A stretch of 64,000 nt of DNA from Nodularia sphaerocarpa UHCC 0038 (GCF_022376295.1 NZ_CP060140.1:5387673-5451672); one strand, 5' to 3'; counted from the first letter of the stretch, positions 34,010-43,999 are shown. The notes: a model not told the origin generated them from the letters alone. A program made the numbers and translations.

Positions 34010-36838
34010 TCACTCAAGCAGCAGATGATGATATTGATTAACCTGCAAATGCTGATGTTGAATATTTTCATCTCCACACCAATGTATTTCCACAGGAATC
34101 AACTCCTCTTCATAGCTACCTAAACCAAATAATAAACGCTTATCACCTTGGGCAGAAAATCCATTTGATGCTTGCACTTCCCGCAATTGTTTATCCCCAT
34201 GAGAATTAATAATTACTTGTGTCCCCACAGCATCACGATTACAACTTTTACCATTACCAGCTAAATCTAACCCTAACCATGATTTAGGTGCTGAAACATT
34301 ACGATAAATTGATACTGGCTGAAATTGATGAGTAACTAAAGCATCCAAATCACCATCATTATCTAAATCTGTTAATGCAATACCTCTAGAATTTCCTAAT
34401 TCATTCCAACCAACTTGAGAAGCGACATCAAGAAAACGTTTCCCTTCATTGAGATATACTCGGTTTTGTTCATAGGGGAAAATACATCTATCGCGTAAAT
34501 CAGCCCATCTGTCTGCATAACCGTGGATATCTGGGCCTGTTAAAGCGATTTGCGAGTTCCAATACCAAAAATCAGCGCATTTTCTTTCTGCTGCGACATT
34601 TTGGAAATAGTGAGGCGTGGTAATTTTACCTTTTAATCTTTGATTTCTGGTTTCTGGAAGTGGGCGGTCGTAACTATTATCTACCATGCCGTTGGCTTGG
34701 AGTATATCTAATTTGCCATCTCTATCTAAATCACCCATCGCGCCACCCCAACCAAAGCGATTTTCGTTGAGGATGTTGTGTTTCATGGCTGCGTCGGTAA
34801 ATGCTTTTTCGCCAATTTGGTCTACATTTCCGCTATTCATCCACAATAAACTTCCTTCGGCTTGCAGTTTTTCATGGACATTGGAAACGTAAATATCTAA
34901 TTGTCCATTATTATCGATATCTCCCAAAGAAGCATTCATCCCTTTATAGGTATCATGGCTGATTTTCCCCACCAATTTACCCCGGATTAGGTCGAATTTT
35001 TTACCTTGTTGATTAATATATAATTGGTCGGGACCAAAGTCGTTAGCTAAATATAAATCTGTCCAGCCATCGCCGTTTAAATCTCCCGTACCTATATCTA
35101 ATGTCCAACGATTTCCATCGAGTCCTAAAGCTTTGACATCTTGTTTTTCTAATTTTTTACCTGTGTTGAGATAAAATAAATTCTCTCCCCCATTATCAGC
35201 ATCATACCAAGTGCGGTGCATGACATTCATCATCCGGCGGTCATTGTCATACTCTGGTTGGGGTAACTGGAAAATATTAAAATAAGTTGGTTTTTCATAA
35301 CCTGGTAATAATGGATTCATGGCATTACCTACCATTAAATCTAATTTGCCATCTCGATTCATATCTACAGCGTTGGCAGTTAAACTAATTGTATAGTCAT
35401 CAATGCCCAATTCTGCGGAAACATCAATAAATTTCGGTAGACAATCCTTCTCGTTAGATGAACATTCTTCTCTGAATCTATTTTGTAATAAGCGTGATTT
35501 TCCATAGCCGACTGATAAGAATAAATCGGCATCGCTATCGTTATCATAATCCCACCATAAAGCGCCGGAGGGTAACCCGGCTGTTGTTTGATGATTGACT
35601 AATTCCTCTAAGGCGGGAATGGGTAAACGAGTGAATTTAAAATTACCTTGATTGAGGTATAAAGCGGCGCGATCGCTGTTATCTTTAAGAGGATAAGTTA
35701 AAAATATATCCTGTAATCCATCTTGGTTTACATCGGCTAAAGCTACTGCATCGCCTACGGATAATAACCATTTTCCGATATGTTGTAATCTGGGATCTAT
35801 TTGTTCTAAAATCTCACTTTTGTGGGTGGAGATTCCGGCTGCATCTGCGGCTATTTCTTCAAAGGTAAAATCTGTGGTAATAATATCTTTGGCTGCAACT
35901 AATTGCTGATATCCCCAAAATCCACTGGTCCCGATGCAGGCGATTAAACTCCAGCGATAAATTGGGTTAAATATTTGAGTAATATTTACCTGCTTTAAAT
36001 CTTTGATTTCCTGAATTTTAAACCACAGTAATCGCCCACTAAAATAAATAAATCCTGCGAAAAAGAATGTTGACAAACTCTCGAATTTATGCAGGTATAA
36101 ATCCAGGAGGACAATAATCAACGACATCCAAATTTGACCTTTTTTGGTCTGGGGTGATGTCGCTGGATCGGTAATCATAAAGAATGTAAATAGATAAAAT
36201 GCTGGGGAAGACAACGCCCCCATAACAATGGTTTCTGCTGGAATTAAATCATGCATTAAATAGGCACGAATGCACAATTGTATGGTGTAGAATCCTAAAA
36301 ATGATATAATTAAAGCTGTGCGGTTAATGCGTAAGGCAAATAGCAATAAAGCGGCTGTAATAATAAAGATGACTATGGCTATGGAACCGCCCCATTGATA
36401 AGCGGGTGCTGCACTTATTAAGCCGTTACCTAATAATAAACTTGCAGTGATGCCAAATAATGCCGGATTGTAAATATGTCTGTTATTAGCTGTGAACAGA
36501 TATTTTGAAGAAATGGCAAAGAAAACAGGTACTAATGGTAGCCAAGAAGCATGGGCAAAATTAGTTAAAATACTTAATGAACAACCTGTAATTGCAGCAC
36601 TTAATGGAAATAGTAACTGGCGTTGTTTAAATAGCCAGTGGAGTATCATATCAAATCCACACGCCGCAGTTATAATTAATAAGATTTGCGCGGGAGAACG
36701 GTTAAATCCTAATACTGTAATTCCCAGGATAATATAAGAAATTAATATGCCTAAAATTGCTAATCTGGGATCTGATAAACTTGGTTTACGTTCCCATTGA
36801 AATGGAGAATTTTCTATTTTAATTGTACTTGTAGTCAT
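34010..36838 (-). CDS. RnfD-like membrane domain fused to VCBS/FG-GAP repeats and ASPIC/UnbV domain
   Basis: 942 residues. The first about 290 residues hold about eight membrane helices with the RnfD/NqrB-like pattern FFMITDPATSPQTKKGQIW (about 228-246; the family has a DP-x-T motif near a flavin site). Residues about 340-820 contain FG-GAP/VCBS propeller repeats (VALADVNQDGLQDIFL, DMNRDGKLDLMVGN, GDLNGDGWTDLYLAND, ...), with Ca-binding DxNxDG loops. The C-terminal about 90 residues are ASPIC/UnbV-like (WLGLDLAGNGKSCNRDAVGTQV, LLFGLGSYEEELIPVEIHW). The start at 36838 overlaps the GNAT stop as ATGA, so translation is coupled. An unusual chain of a membrane redox-like domain and an extracytoplasmic propeller. 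Confidence 0.85.
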   Translation of the reverse strand: MTTSTIKIENSPFQWERKPSLSDPRLAILGILISYIILGITVLGFNRSPAQILLIITAACGFDMILHWLFKQRQLLFPLSAAITGCSLSILTNFAHASWLPLVPVFFAISSKYLFTANNRHIYNPALFGITASLLLGNGLISAAPAYQWGGSIAIVIFIITAALLLFALRINRTALIISFLGFYTIQLCIRAYLMHDLIPAETIVMGALSSPAFYLFTFFMITDPATSPQTKKGQIWMSLIIVLLDLYLHKFESLSTFFFAGFIYFSGRLLWFKIQEIKDLKQVNITQIFNPIYRWSLIACIGTSGFWGYQQLVAAKDIITTDFTFEEIAADAAGISTHKSEILEQIDPRLQHIGKWLLSVGDAVALADVNQDGLQDIFLTYPLKDNSDRAALYLNQGNFKFTRLPIPALEELVNHQTTAGLPSGALWWDYDNDSDADLFLSVGYGKSRLLQNRFREECSSNEKDCLPKFIDVSAELGIDDYTISLTANAVDMNRDGKLDLMVGNAMNPLLPGYEKPTYFNIFQLPQPEYDNDRRMMNVMHRTWYDADNGGENLFYLNTGKKLEKQDVKALGLDGNRWTLDIGTGDLNGDGWTDLYLANDFGPDQLYINQQGKKFDLIRGKLVGKISHDTYKGMNASLGDIDNNGQLDIYVSNVHEKLQAEGSLLWMNSGNVDQIGEKAFTDAAMKHNILNENRFGWGGAMGDLDRDGKLDILQANGMVDNSYDRPLPETRNQRLKGKITTPHYFQNVAAERKCADFWYWNSQIALTGPDIHGYADRWADLRDRCIFPYEQNRVYLNEGKRFLDVASQVGWNELGNSRGIALTDLDNDGDLDALVTHQFQPVSIYRNVSAPKSWLGLDLAGNGKSCNRDAVGTQVIINSHGDKQLREVQASNGFSAQGDKRLLFGLGSYEEELIPVEIHWCGDENIQHQHLQVNQYHHLLLE

Positions 36839-37941
36839 ACTGCACCTATTTCTACACAAGGTACTCGTTTATCAAGTTGATGAAACGATGCTGCACCATC
36901 TGGATAATGAATAGCAAATAGTCTGCCACCTGCGTCAATTCTTCGGTATTCTTTAAGAATTGATGTCAGGGGATCATTTTCGTGTAATCCGGCGATAAAA
37001 TAATGCCAGTTACCTTGATAGCGATCGCGATATAATTGCCGCAGTAAGGCGCGAAATATCTCCGGGCTATTGTCTGCGAGCGCCACAAATGCTAAATAGA
37101 AATAAGGAACCATCGCACCGGGGGACGGTAAAGGTTTCAGTGGTGTAACTTGGGAAAGTAAATTGTAGAAAAAACGCATCCTCGCAAATTGGTGACTATA
37201 GCCTTCTATATGAGTTTGGCGGAATGTTTGTTGTTCCCAAGCGGCGAGAGTTCCCACTAACTCATTATTACGAATTGCTAAATAAAAATCTTCGGCTTTG
37301 AGTCCCCGCAGTCTGTTACTGTGAAAATCAGCAAGATCATAGTGAGGTGCAAATTGTTTTTGCGATCGCCATTTCTGTACAAAAGCTAAAATCTCAGGTA
37401 AAATCTCTGGTTTTCCTCGTTGAAAACTTATCCCCGCCATTTTAATTTCCGGCTTTGGTAAATCTAGATGTATTGCTGGGGAATAAATGCGCCCCATATC
37501 GTGATATTGCGGTAAACCAGCCCGCCCACCTGTGAGATTTTTGATAGCTTGTACATTTTCTTCTAAAATAAGAGAAAAATATAAAGAAACGGGATTTTCT
37601 TGATGCAAATTTTGAAAATATTTGTATCCCCTTGCTAACAGAGTTCCTCGGCGATAATCTGGGTTTACACGTAAGTCTGCTAAATATCCCAGTTTGTCTA
37701 ATTCACCATTAATAAATGCGCGATTAATTAGGCGACTACCTAAACCAATAATCTCACCAGTTCGATCATCAGTACATTTAATAACTTGGATTTTTTCACC
37801 CTGAACTTGACAACCAGCAAAATAACTTGGTTCACGGCGAAAGCTAACAGAAATATTACCTTCCATTCTATCAAGCGCCATTCTTTGACGGAGTGCAGCA
37901 TCATCATCTGCGGTGGCGAGGGCGAATTTAAATTGACTCAT
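36835..37941 (-). CDS. GNAT family N-acetyltransferase-like protein
   Basis: 368 residues, larger than a single GNAT domain. The acetyl-CoA binding region is visible as LGYLADLRVNPDYRRGTLLARGYKYF (motif A, R-R-G-T with the preceding LADLRV strand, about 84-109). The second half (about 165-330) may be a further GNAT-like fold (AIRNNELVGTLAAWEQQ, PYFYLAFVALADN). Substrate unknown. The stop overlaps the next gene start by ATGA, so it is made in step with the RnfD-like fusion protein, and it is the first gene of the 32-38 kb cluster. Confidence 0.8.
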   Translation of the reverse strand: MSQFKFALATADDDAALRQRMALDRMEGNISVSFRREPSYFAGCQVQGEKIQVIKCTDDRTGEIIGLGSRLINRAFINGELDKLGYLADLRVNPDYRRGTLLARGYKYFQNLHQENPVSLYFSLILEENVQAIKNLTGGRAGLPQYHDMGRIYSPAIHLDLPKPEIKMAGISFQRGKPEILPEILAFVQKWRSQKQFAPHYDLADFHSNRLRGLKAEDFYLAIRNNELVGTLAAWEQQTFRQTHIEGYSHQFARMRFFYNLLSQVTPLKPLPSPGAMVPYFYLAFVALADNSPEIFRALLRQLYRDRYQGNWHYFIAGLHENDPLTSILKEYRRIDAGGRLFAIHYPDGAASFHQLDKRVPCVEIGAV

Positions 37942-38010
37942 TGAGATATAATATTGTGTGAATTTAATGATAAAATTAATCTTGAATAATTAGCTTATTT
38001 TAATACTTTT

Positions 38011-38802
38011 GTGAAACGCGACACCATTTATTATCAAATTTTTAAACGCTTTCCGGCTTTAATCTTTGAACTCATTGATTACAGCACTGAACAGGCACAA
38101 AATTATCGATTTGAGTCTGTGGAAGTGAAAGAAACTGCCTTTCGTATTGATGGAGTCTTTTTACCCCCGGAGGATGCAAAACCAAGAGTTATTTTATTTG
38201 CAGAAGTGCAATTTCAGAGAGATGAAACTTTGTATCATCGTTTCTTTACTGAGTCGCTGATGTATTTGAACCGGAATCAGTCTCAATATGATGACTGGTA
38301 CTGTGTGGTAATATTTCCATCACGCAGTTTGGAACCCAGCGATACTAGAACCCATAGAATGTTTTTAAGTAGCAACCAAGTACAGCGAATTTATCTGGAT
38401 GAGTTAGCTACTCCCAATCAGCAGTCAATTGGTATCAATTTAATGCAGTTGACAATTGCCTCAGAGAAAGGGATGGCAGAACAAGCCAAACAATTAATGG
38501 AACGGTTACAATTAGAGTCAAGGGACACACTGCTAAAAAACGAAATCATAGATATTATTACCACAATTGCAGTTTATAAGTTTTCTTCATTGAGTAGAGA
38601 GGAAGTGGAAGCCATGCTAGGATTGACTTTAGAGCAAACAAGAGTTTATCAGGAAGCGAAAGCTGAGGGTAGAGAAGAAGTATTGAAAGCAGCAGTACCT
38701 CTGTTACTAAAAACAGGAATGAGTATAGAACAAATTGCTCAACAACTCAATGTTGATGTAGAAACTGTCCGAATTGCTGCACAAGAAAATATTGAGAAGT
38801 GA
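38011..38802 (+). CDS. Rpn-family / DUF2887-type nuclease-like protein
   Basis: 263 residues from a GTG at 38011 (VKRDTIYYQIFKRFPALIFELI). The PD-(D/E)XK-like core is seen in RIDGVFLPPED (Asp) and ILFAEVQFQRDETLYHRF (E-x-Q); the C-terminus has helices and a coiled region with a helix-turn-helix-like end (IAQQLNVDVETVRIAAQ). These Rpn/'putative transposase' proteins are abundant in cyanobacterial genomes, and RpnA of E. coli is a DNase that promotes RecA-independent recombination. Role here unknown. Divergent from the GNAT gene with a 69-bp gap. Confidence 0.85.
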   Translation: MKRDTIYYQIFKRFPALIFELIDYSTEQAQNYRFESVEVKETAFRIDGVFLPPEDAKPRVILFAEVQFQRDETLYHRFFTESLMYLNRNQSQYDDWYCVVIFPSRSLEPSDTRTHRMFLSSNQVQRIYLDELATPNQQSIGINLMQLTIASEKGMAEQAKQLMERLQLESRDTLLKNEIIDIITTIAVYKFSSLSREEVEAMLGLTLEQTRVYQEAKAEGREEVLKAAVPLLLKTGMSIEQIAQQLNVDVETVRIAAQENIEK

Positions 38803-38827
38803 AAACAGTATTACAATTGTACTGGTT

Positions 38828-40096
38828 TTATCGACCGCGATCGCGTTCTAAATCATCAATCACTTTTTGCAAATACCACTCATCTGACATCCCCGGATTA
38901 TATTCTTGTTGTTGATCAATTAATCGTTGGGCGATTTCCCAATATCCCCCCACCATCCGTAAAAGTTTCTGACGCAGCAAACTATAGTTTTGCTGTTTTG
39001 ATTCTGGGGTAGATGTTTGGATATTTTTCAAGCTATTTAATACTTGATGGTAATTTACCCAATCTTCTTTTTCACAAAAAATCCTCGCTGCTTGCTGATA
39101 ATCTGCAACAGCATTTTGCATTTCTTCTAAACAAGTATAGGCAATACCACGATTGTAGTAAGCTTGAGGATCATCAGGATTAATTTGTAATGCTTGGCTG
39201 TAATCTTGAATCGCATCCAAATAATTTCCAGATTTCCGATAGGCGTTACCTCTGGCGGTATATACTAAGGCATCCTGGGGTTGAATTTTGATGGCTTGAT
39301 TAAAATCGGCGATCGCACCTTGATTATCGCCCAAAAGTGACCGGGCTTTACCACGATTGCGATAAACAACCACATCTGTAAAATTCAGAGATAATGCTTG
39401 ATTAAAATCTGCGATCGCATCTTGATATTTTCCCATTTTGCAGTGGATTACCCCACGACAGCAATAAGCTTGGGCATCTTGCGGATCAGCTTGTAATATC
39501 CAGTTTACATCAGCGATCGCCTCACGGGTATTTCCTTTTTCTGCCTTTTCTAATAACTGGGTAAAATATGCACTTGTCGATAAGATCGGCGCATTAGTAG
39601 AAATACTTGACTGGAGAACAGGTTTTTGTTTTGGTTGTAACTGTGTAATATTTTCCATACACAGACGACAATTAGCAGCGTCTTTTTGTGCTAAATATAA
39701 TTCTGCCGCTTTTTTAAAATTAGCGATCGCATCTGTAATAAATCCCTGTTTCCGCCGGATTATCCCCCGCAGATTGTAAGCAGGCGCATAATTGAGGTTG
39801 AGGCGAATTGCATTGTCCACATCATTCAAAGCCCCCGGTAAATTTTTCAGTTCTACCCTAGCCAAACCCCGACAATAATACGCCTCCATACTCCCAGGAT
39901 TCAACCTCACAGCTTCAGTATAATCTGAAACAGCTTTATGAATAGCGCCTGAGTGATAATAAGCCAAACCCCTTTGTAAAAAAGCATCAGCAAAATAAGG
40001 TGTCAATTGTAAAGAATTGCTAAATTCCTCAATAGCGCCAGCGTAATCTTTCTCCTTAGCCTTTTTCAATCCTTGATTGTAAAATTCGTCACTCAT
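38828..40096 (-). CDS. TPR repeat protein
   Basis: 422 residues, soluble, with about four TPRs in the first 150 residues (YAGAIEEFSNSLQLTPYFADAFLQRG...), a short linker, and about four or five more (about 205-345: DAIADFNQALSLNFTDVVVYRNRGKARSLLG, AIADFNQAIKIQPQDALVY). There are no catalytic features. TPR proteins mediate protein-protein contacts; no partner is evident. HIP1 sites are common in it. It is convergent with the Rpn-like gene (25 nt apart). Confidence 0.85.
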   Translation of the reverse strand: MSDEFYNQGLKKAKEKDYAGAIEEFSNSLQLTPYFADAFLQRGLAYYHSGAIHKAVSDYTEAVRLNPGSMEAYYCRGLARVELKNLPGALNDVDNAIRLNLNYAPAYNLRGIIRRKQGFITDAIANFKKAAELYLAQKDAANCRLCMENITQLQPKQKPVLQSSISTNAPILSTSAYFTQLLEKAEKGNTREAIADVNWILQADPQDAQAYCCRGVIHCKMGKYQDAIADFNQALSLNFTDVVVYRNRGKARSLLGDNQGAIADFNQAIKIQPQDALVYTARGNAYRKSGNYLDAIQDYSQALQINPDDPQAYYNRGIAYTCLEEMQNAVADYQQAARIFCEKEDWVNYHQVLNSLKNIQTSTPESKQQNYSLLRQKLLRMVGGYWEIAQRLIDQQQEYNPGMSDEWYLQKVIDDLERDRGR

Positions 40097-40556
40097 AGTT
40101 AACTCAACCAGATAGACATCCCATTTCTATGTTAAATATTCAACGTAAATTTAGCTAATTCCCAAATTCCAATTTAATTCCTCTCTCCGCGTCTTGACGT
40201 TGTTGAATTAAGATATAAATTTAACTCACGCAGAGGCGCAGTTAGCTGAAAGCTTTCCCGCAGGGTGGCGCAGAAGAAGAGTTTCAGAGGTGTCATGCTG
40301 CTATTTATTTAGAGGATGTTTGAAAAGTTTTGGGCGAATATAATATGGCTACGCCACGCCAAGGGCGAACGCTACTACACAGGCAAAGTCCACCTGCGTG
40401 GACTAATCAAAAAATCGGTTTTTTAACCCGCGCAGGCGGGTTTAGTTTGGGTGGTTCCGCGACTTCTAGTCGCCAGGGCTGTAATAAATTAGACTTTTCA
40501 AACAACCTCTTAGATTTAGCAACGCCGATAAAATATATTATCTATAAATCAATGCA
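40097..40556. other. 460-bp intergenic region with repeats
   Basis: Contains the GCAGAGGCGCAG-type block (about 40230-40290), MITE-like family B copy 2 (40309-40512) and a fragment of a family D end (TTAGCAACGCC at 40516-40526). No gene. Confidence 0.6.
40309..40512. mobile_element. MITE-like element, family B copy 2 (inverted relative to 17531)
   Basis: Begins AGAGGATGTTTGAAAAGT and ends AGACTTTTCAAACAACCTCTTA. The interior runs in the opposite order to copy 1 (TTTTGGGCGAATATAATATG first, GACTTCTAGTCGCC last). Same length of about 200 bp. Confidence 0.85.
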
Positions 40557-41705
40557 ATGAAAATTAGAACTATCACTACAGGAATATCACTTCTATCCCC
40601 CAAAGACACAGATAAAATCAAACAAGCCCATGAATTTAACCAACAAGCAAAAGAAATCTTTGCACAACAAGGATATGAAGTTCAAACAACTAGAATTACA
40701 ACCAACTCATGGGAAGAATATTTATTAAACTTATCAAAAATTGATATTCTCAAGGAAATTCAAACACTAGAAAAAACCTGTCAAAGGCTAGATATCAGCT
40801 TTTTCAATATTGGCTATGCCAACCAAACGGAAACCATAGCTTTAATTCCCGATATTATTAAATCTACATCAATTATTTACTGTTCTAGCCAAATTGGCAA
40901 CCGTGAAACAGGCATTAACTTGAACAATACCTGGGAATCAGCCAAAAGTATTAAACGTATTGCCCAAGAAAGCGAAAATGGCTATGGTAACTTTCGATAT
41001 TGTGCATGGGTAAACTGCCAGCCAGGAATCCCATTCTTTCCTACAGCATATCATATAGGTGATACATCTTTTGGTATTGGTTTAGAATTGGGTGAATTAG
41101 TTATGCAGGCATTTTCCCAAGCTGATAATCTGCAATCAGCAGAAATAGCACTACAATCAATTTTAGAAATAGAATTAATCAAAATTGCCAAGGTTGCTGA
41201 GGAAATATCTCTAAAGTTTGCTGTAAAATATAACGGTATTGATACATCTCTTGCACCATCTTTAGATCAAGAAAATAGTATTGCTTTTGCTTATGAAAAA
41301 ATTATGTCTGGTAAATTTGGACATCCCGGAACTTTAGCTATTTCGGGAATGTTGACTCGTGTTTTAAAAAGCGTTTCTGTGAAAATTTGCGGTTATTCTG
41401 GTTTGATGCTTCCAGTATGCGAAGATGTTGGTCTAGCTAGCAGGGCTAATGAGCAAACTTATGATATTACTCATTTATTATTATATTCGGCTGTTTGTGG
41501 TTGTGGACTGGATACTGTTCCAATTCCAGGTGATATTACCGTTGACAAAATTTCTGCTATATTAACAGATTTGGCAACTTTAGCTATTAAGTTGAATAAA
41601 CCACTATCAGCTAGATTATTTCCGATTCCAAATAAACAAGCTGGGGAAATGACTGCTTTCAATTCCCCTTATCTTGTTGATTGTCACGTTTTCTCTGTTG
41701 ATTGA
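40557..41705 (+). CDS. DUF711 family protein
   Basis: 382 residues from an ATG. It matches the UPF0210/DUF711 family: start KIRTITTGISLLSPKD, middle FFPTAYHIGDTSFGIGLELG (about 161-180), and C-terminal GYSGLMLPVCEDVGLASRANE and CGCGLDTVPIPGD. The family is related to pyruvate-formate-lyase-like (PFL) folds by structure and is found in archaea, firmicutes and cyanobacteria; the reaction is unknown. It is convergent with a 2OG-Fe oxygenase gene. Confidence 0.85.
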   Translation: MKIRTITTGISLLSPKDTDKIKQAHEFNQQAKEIFAQQGYEVQTTRITTNSWEEYLLNLSKIDILKEIQTLEKTCQRLDISFFNIGYANQTETIALIPDIIKSTSIIYCSSQIGNRETGINLNNTWESAKSIKRIAQESENGYGNFRYCAWVNCQPGIPFFPTAYHIGDTSFGIGLELGELVMQAFSQADNLQSAEIALQSILEIELIKIAKVAEEISLKFAVKYNGIDTSLAPSLDQENSIAFAYEKIMSGKFGHPGTLAISGMLTRVLKSVSVKICGYSGLMLPVCEDVGLASRANEQTYDITHLLLYSAVCGCGLDTVPIPGDITVDKISAILTDLATLAIKLNKPLSARLFPIPNKQAGEMTAFNSPYLVDCHVFSVD

Positions 41706-41805
41706 ATTTTGGAGGAAGATTAATGAACCACGTTGGCGCTAGCCTCTCCCTTTGGGAGAAGAAACGAAGAAAACGAAGGAAGAAAGAAAGAAGAAGGGAA
41801 GAGTA

Positions 41806-42477
41806 TTAGTTATCTATTAATAGGCTGGGAGAAGTTAAGACAAAAACATCTCTGGTTCCTTGTCCCTCAATCTTTGGTTTTATGGGTGTGGTAAAGTGGA
41901 AGAATTTATGATCGTTTACTAATAATAGTTCTCCGGGATTTAAGGTTTTGCTAAATACTGGTTTCTCTTTTTTTTCTGTATATAAGTGGGTTTCTCCTCC
42001 TTGAATATTTTCTCTATTCACAGAAAAGATTCCAATGAAGTCTGTCCCATCTTGATGGATTCCTTCTGGGGCTGGATTTCCTAAGTTATGGGGCGAACAA
42101 ATGGTTCTAATTTGATGCACTCCTATTTCTGCTTCTGGGTGCAGTTTACAAGCATCACTAAATGCTAAAACCAGATTTTTGAAACTATCCAGTTCTACAA
42201 GTCCATCTTCTAATTCTGCAAACTCTCTTTTAATATCTCCTAATAATGGATTATAATCTTTAGCTTGATAAAGGTAGCCATGAGGTAATTTAATTAATTT
42301 ATCCCCCGCAGCGATGAACCGAGATAATCTTCTCGAACGATAATTACCTTTGAGATAAGGATCCACAGGTAGATTATTAAAAAATGCCTTGAAACCTTCT
42401 GGATTTATGGAGTTTACCTTGGTGAGAGTAAACAAAAAGGCATATTCTAATTCCGTTGATTCCCATACTTTTTGCAT
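41806..42477 (-). CDS. 2-oxoglutarate/Fe(II) dioxygenase family protein (2OG-Fe_Oxy_2 type)
   Basis: 223 residues from the ATG at 42477 (one at 42498 would add 7). The iron facial triad is visible: H and D in PEGIHQDGTDFIGIFSV, and the distal His in NDHKFFHFTTPI, followed by a basic residue for 2-oxoglutarate (GTRDVFVLT). This resembles the PF10014 family, which includes L-isoleucine-4-hydroxylase-like free amino acid dioxygenases. The substrate is not known. It is convergent with DUF711, 100 bp apart with a repeat fragment between. Confidence 0.85.
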   Translation of the reverse strand: MQKVWESTELEYAFLFTLTKVNSINPEGFKAFFNNLPVDPYLKGNYRSRRLSRFIAAGDKLIKLPHGYLYQAKDYNPLLGDIKREFAELEDGLVELDSFKNLVLAFSDACKLHPEAEIGVHQIRTICSPHNLGNPAPEGIHQDGTDFIGIFSVNRENIQGGETHLYTEKKEKPVFSKTLNPGELLLVNDHKFFHFTTPIKPKIEGQGTRDVFVLTSPSLLIDN

Positions 42478-42727
42478 AGGATTTACCTTCTTATACATTT
42501 CAACCCTCCCTCATGTTCCTTGTGAGAGGCTTATGTCACTGAGTATATGCGGTGTTTTCTTAAATTGTCGTCAAATTGACTACAAAAAATTAAAAATTGT
42601 GATAAGTGATTGAAGAGTAATGATCCACAGATAAACACAGATAAATATGGATTTTATCTCTTTAATTTACAGATGGAGGCAAATGGGTGAAAAATCAATG
42701 TATATTGACTAACAGCACATAGGTTTG

Positions 42728-43456
42728 ATGATGATTGACTGGCTTTACAACTATCCACCTCTATATTCGGGAATATTACTCAAACGCTACAAGCGCTTTT
42801 TTGCTGATGTTCAACTTGATTCTGGCGAAATCGTCACAGCACATTGTCCTAACACAGGACCGATGACGGGAGTATCTACTCTTGGTAGTCCAGTACAGCT
42901 TTCCAAAAGTGATAATCCCCAGCGTAAATTGGCTTACACTTTAGAATTGATTCAGGTACATGATAACCAACCCACTTGGGTAGGAGTCAATACCATGTTA
43001 CCCAATCGCATCATAAAACTAGCATTAGCAAAATATCTCTTCCCGGAATTGGGAAACTATAGCCAAATTAAAAGTGAAGTCGTTTATGGACAAGATAAAA
43101 AAAGTCGGGTAGATTTTTTCTTAACAGCTAGCGACGAAGAACGCCCAATTTATTTAGAAGTCAAAAATACCACTTGGGCGCAAAGCACTTTAGCCCTATT
43201 TCCCGACACCGAAACCACCAGAGGACAAAAGCATTTACGCGAATTAACAGCACTCCTACCCGAAACTCGCGCTGTGATGTTGTACTTCATCAACCGTGGT
43301 GACTGTACCGAATTTGCCCCTGGTGATATTACAGACCCAGTATATGGTAAACTATTACGAAGTGCGATCGCACAAGGCTTAGAAATCTTACCCTGCCGAT
43401 TTGACATCTCACCATTCGGCATACGCTACATAGGTTTAGCAAAACTCAAAATCTAA
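42728..43456 (+). CDS. sfsA: DNA/RNA nuclease SfsA
   Basis: 242 residues. SfsA proteins, first called sugar fermentation stimulation proteins, have an OB-fold N-terminus and a PD-(D/E)XK nuclease-like C-domain. Visible are LLKRYKRFFADVQLDSGEIVTAHCPNTGPM, then SRVDFFLTA, YLEVKNTTWA (E-x-K catalytic pair), FPDTETTRGQKHLREL and a cysteine-bearing end. I start at the ATG 42728; an ATG immediately after (42731) is as good, and the TTG at 42725 is not needed. gluconokinase follows 57 nt downstream. Confidence 0.95.
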   Translation: MMIDWLYNYPPLYSGILLKRYKRFFADVQLDSGEIVTAHCPNTGPMTGVSTLGSPVQLSKSDNPQRKLAYTLELIQVHDNQPTWVGVNTMLPNRIIKLALAKYLFPELGNYSQIKSEVVYGQDKKSRVDFFLTASDEERPIYLEVKNTTWAQSTLALFPDTETTRGQKHLRELTALLPETRAVMLYFINRGDCTEFAPGDITDPVYGKLLRSAIAQGLEILPCRFDISPFGIRYIGLAKLKI

Positions 43457-43513
43457 CTCTCTTCCCTCCGCGTACCTCTGCGCTTACCTCAGCGCCCCTC
43501 TGCGTTAAAAAAA

Positions 43514-43999
43514 ATGATCATAATCATCATGGGTGTCTCCGGTTCCGGCAAAACCACCATAGGTAAACTACTCGCCGATGCCTTAAACTGGCAATTCAAA
43601 GACGCTGACGAATTTCACTCCATAGATAACATCGAGAAAATGCGCCTCGGTATCCCCCTCAACGATACCGATAGAAAACCTTGGCTGAAAGATTTGCAAA
43701 CAGCGATCGCACTATGGTTAAAAGAAAATGCCAATATAGTCTTAGCCTGTTCCGCCCTCAAAGCTGATTATCGCCAATATTTAGTATTAGATAGCCAACG
43801 CATCCAGCTAATTTACCTCAAAGGCAGCTTAGATTTACTCCAACAAAGGCTCATCGGACGGGAAAATCATTTTATGTCAGAAAAACTCCTCAACAGCCAG
43901 TTAGATGCCCTTGAGGAGCCAGATAACGCTATTTTTGTAGATGTTTCTGAACCACCCCAACTCATTGTGCAGAACCTGAAAACAGTTCTCGGTATTTAA
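43514..43999 (+). CDS. gntK: Gluconokinase (GntK type)
   Basis: 161 residues. It phosphorylates gluconate to 6-phosphogluconate. The P-loop GVSGSGKTT (7-15), the conserved FKDADEFHSIDNIEKMRLGIPLND (substrate lid), LACSALKADYRQ and YLKGSLDLLQQRL fit the small GntK family. Length is normal. The stop codon meets the convergent PfkB kinase end (44000) with no gap. Confidence 0.92.
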   Translation: MIIIIMGVSGSGKTTIGKLLADALNWQFKDADEFHSIDNIEKMRLGIPLNDTDRKPWLKDLQTAIALWLKENANIVLACSALKADYRQYLVLDSQRIQLIYLKGSLDLLQQRLIGRENHFMSEKLLNSQLDALEEPDNAIFVDVSEPPQLIVQNLKTVLGI

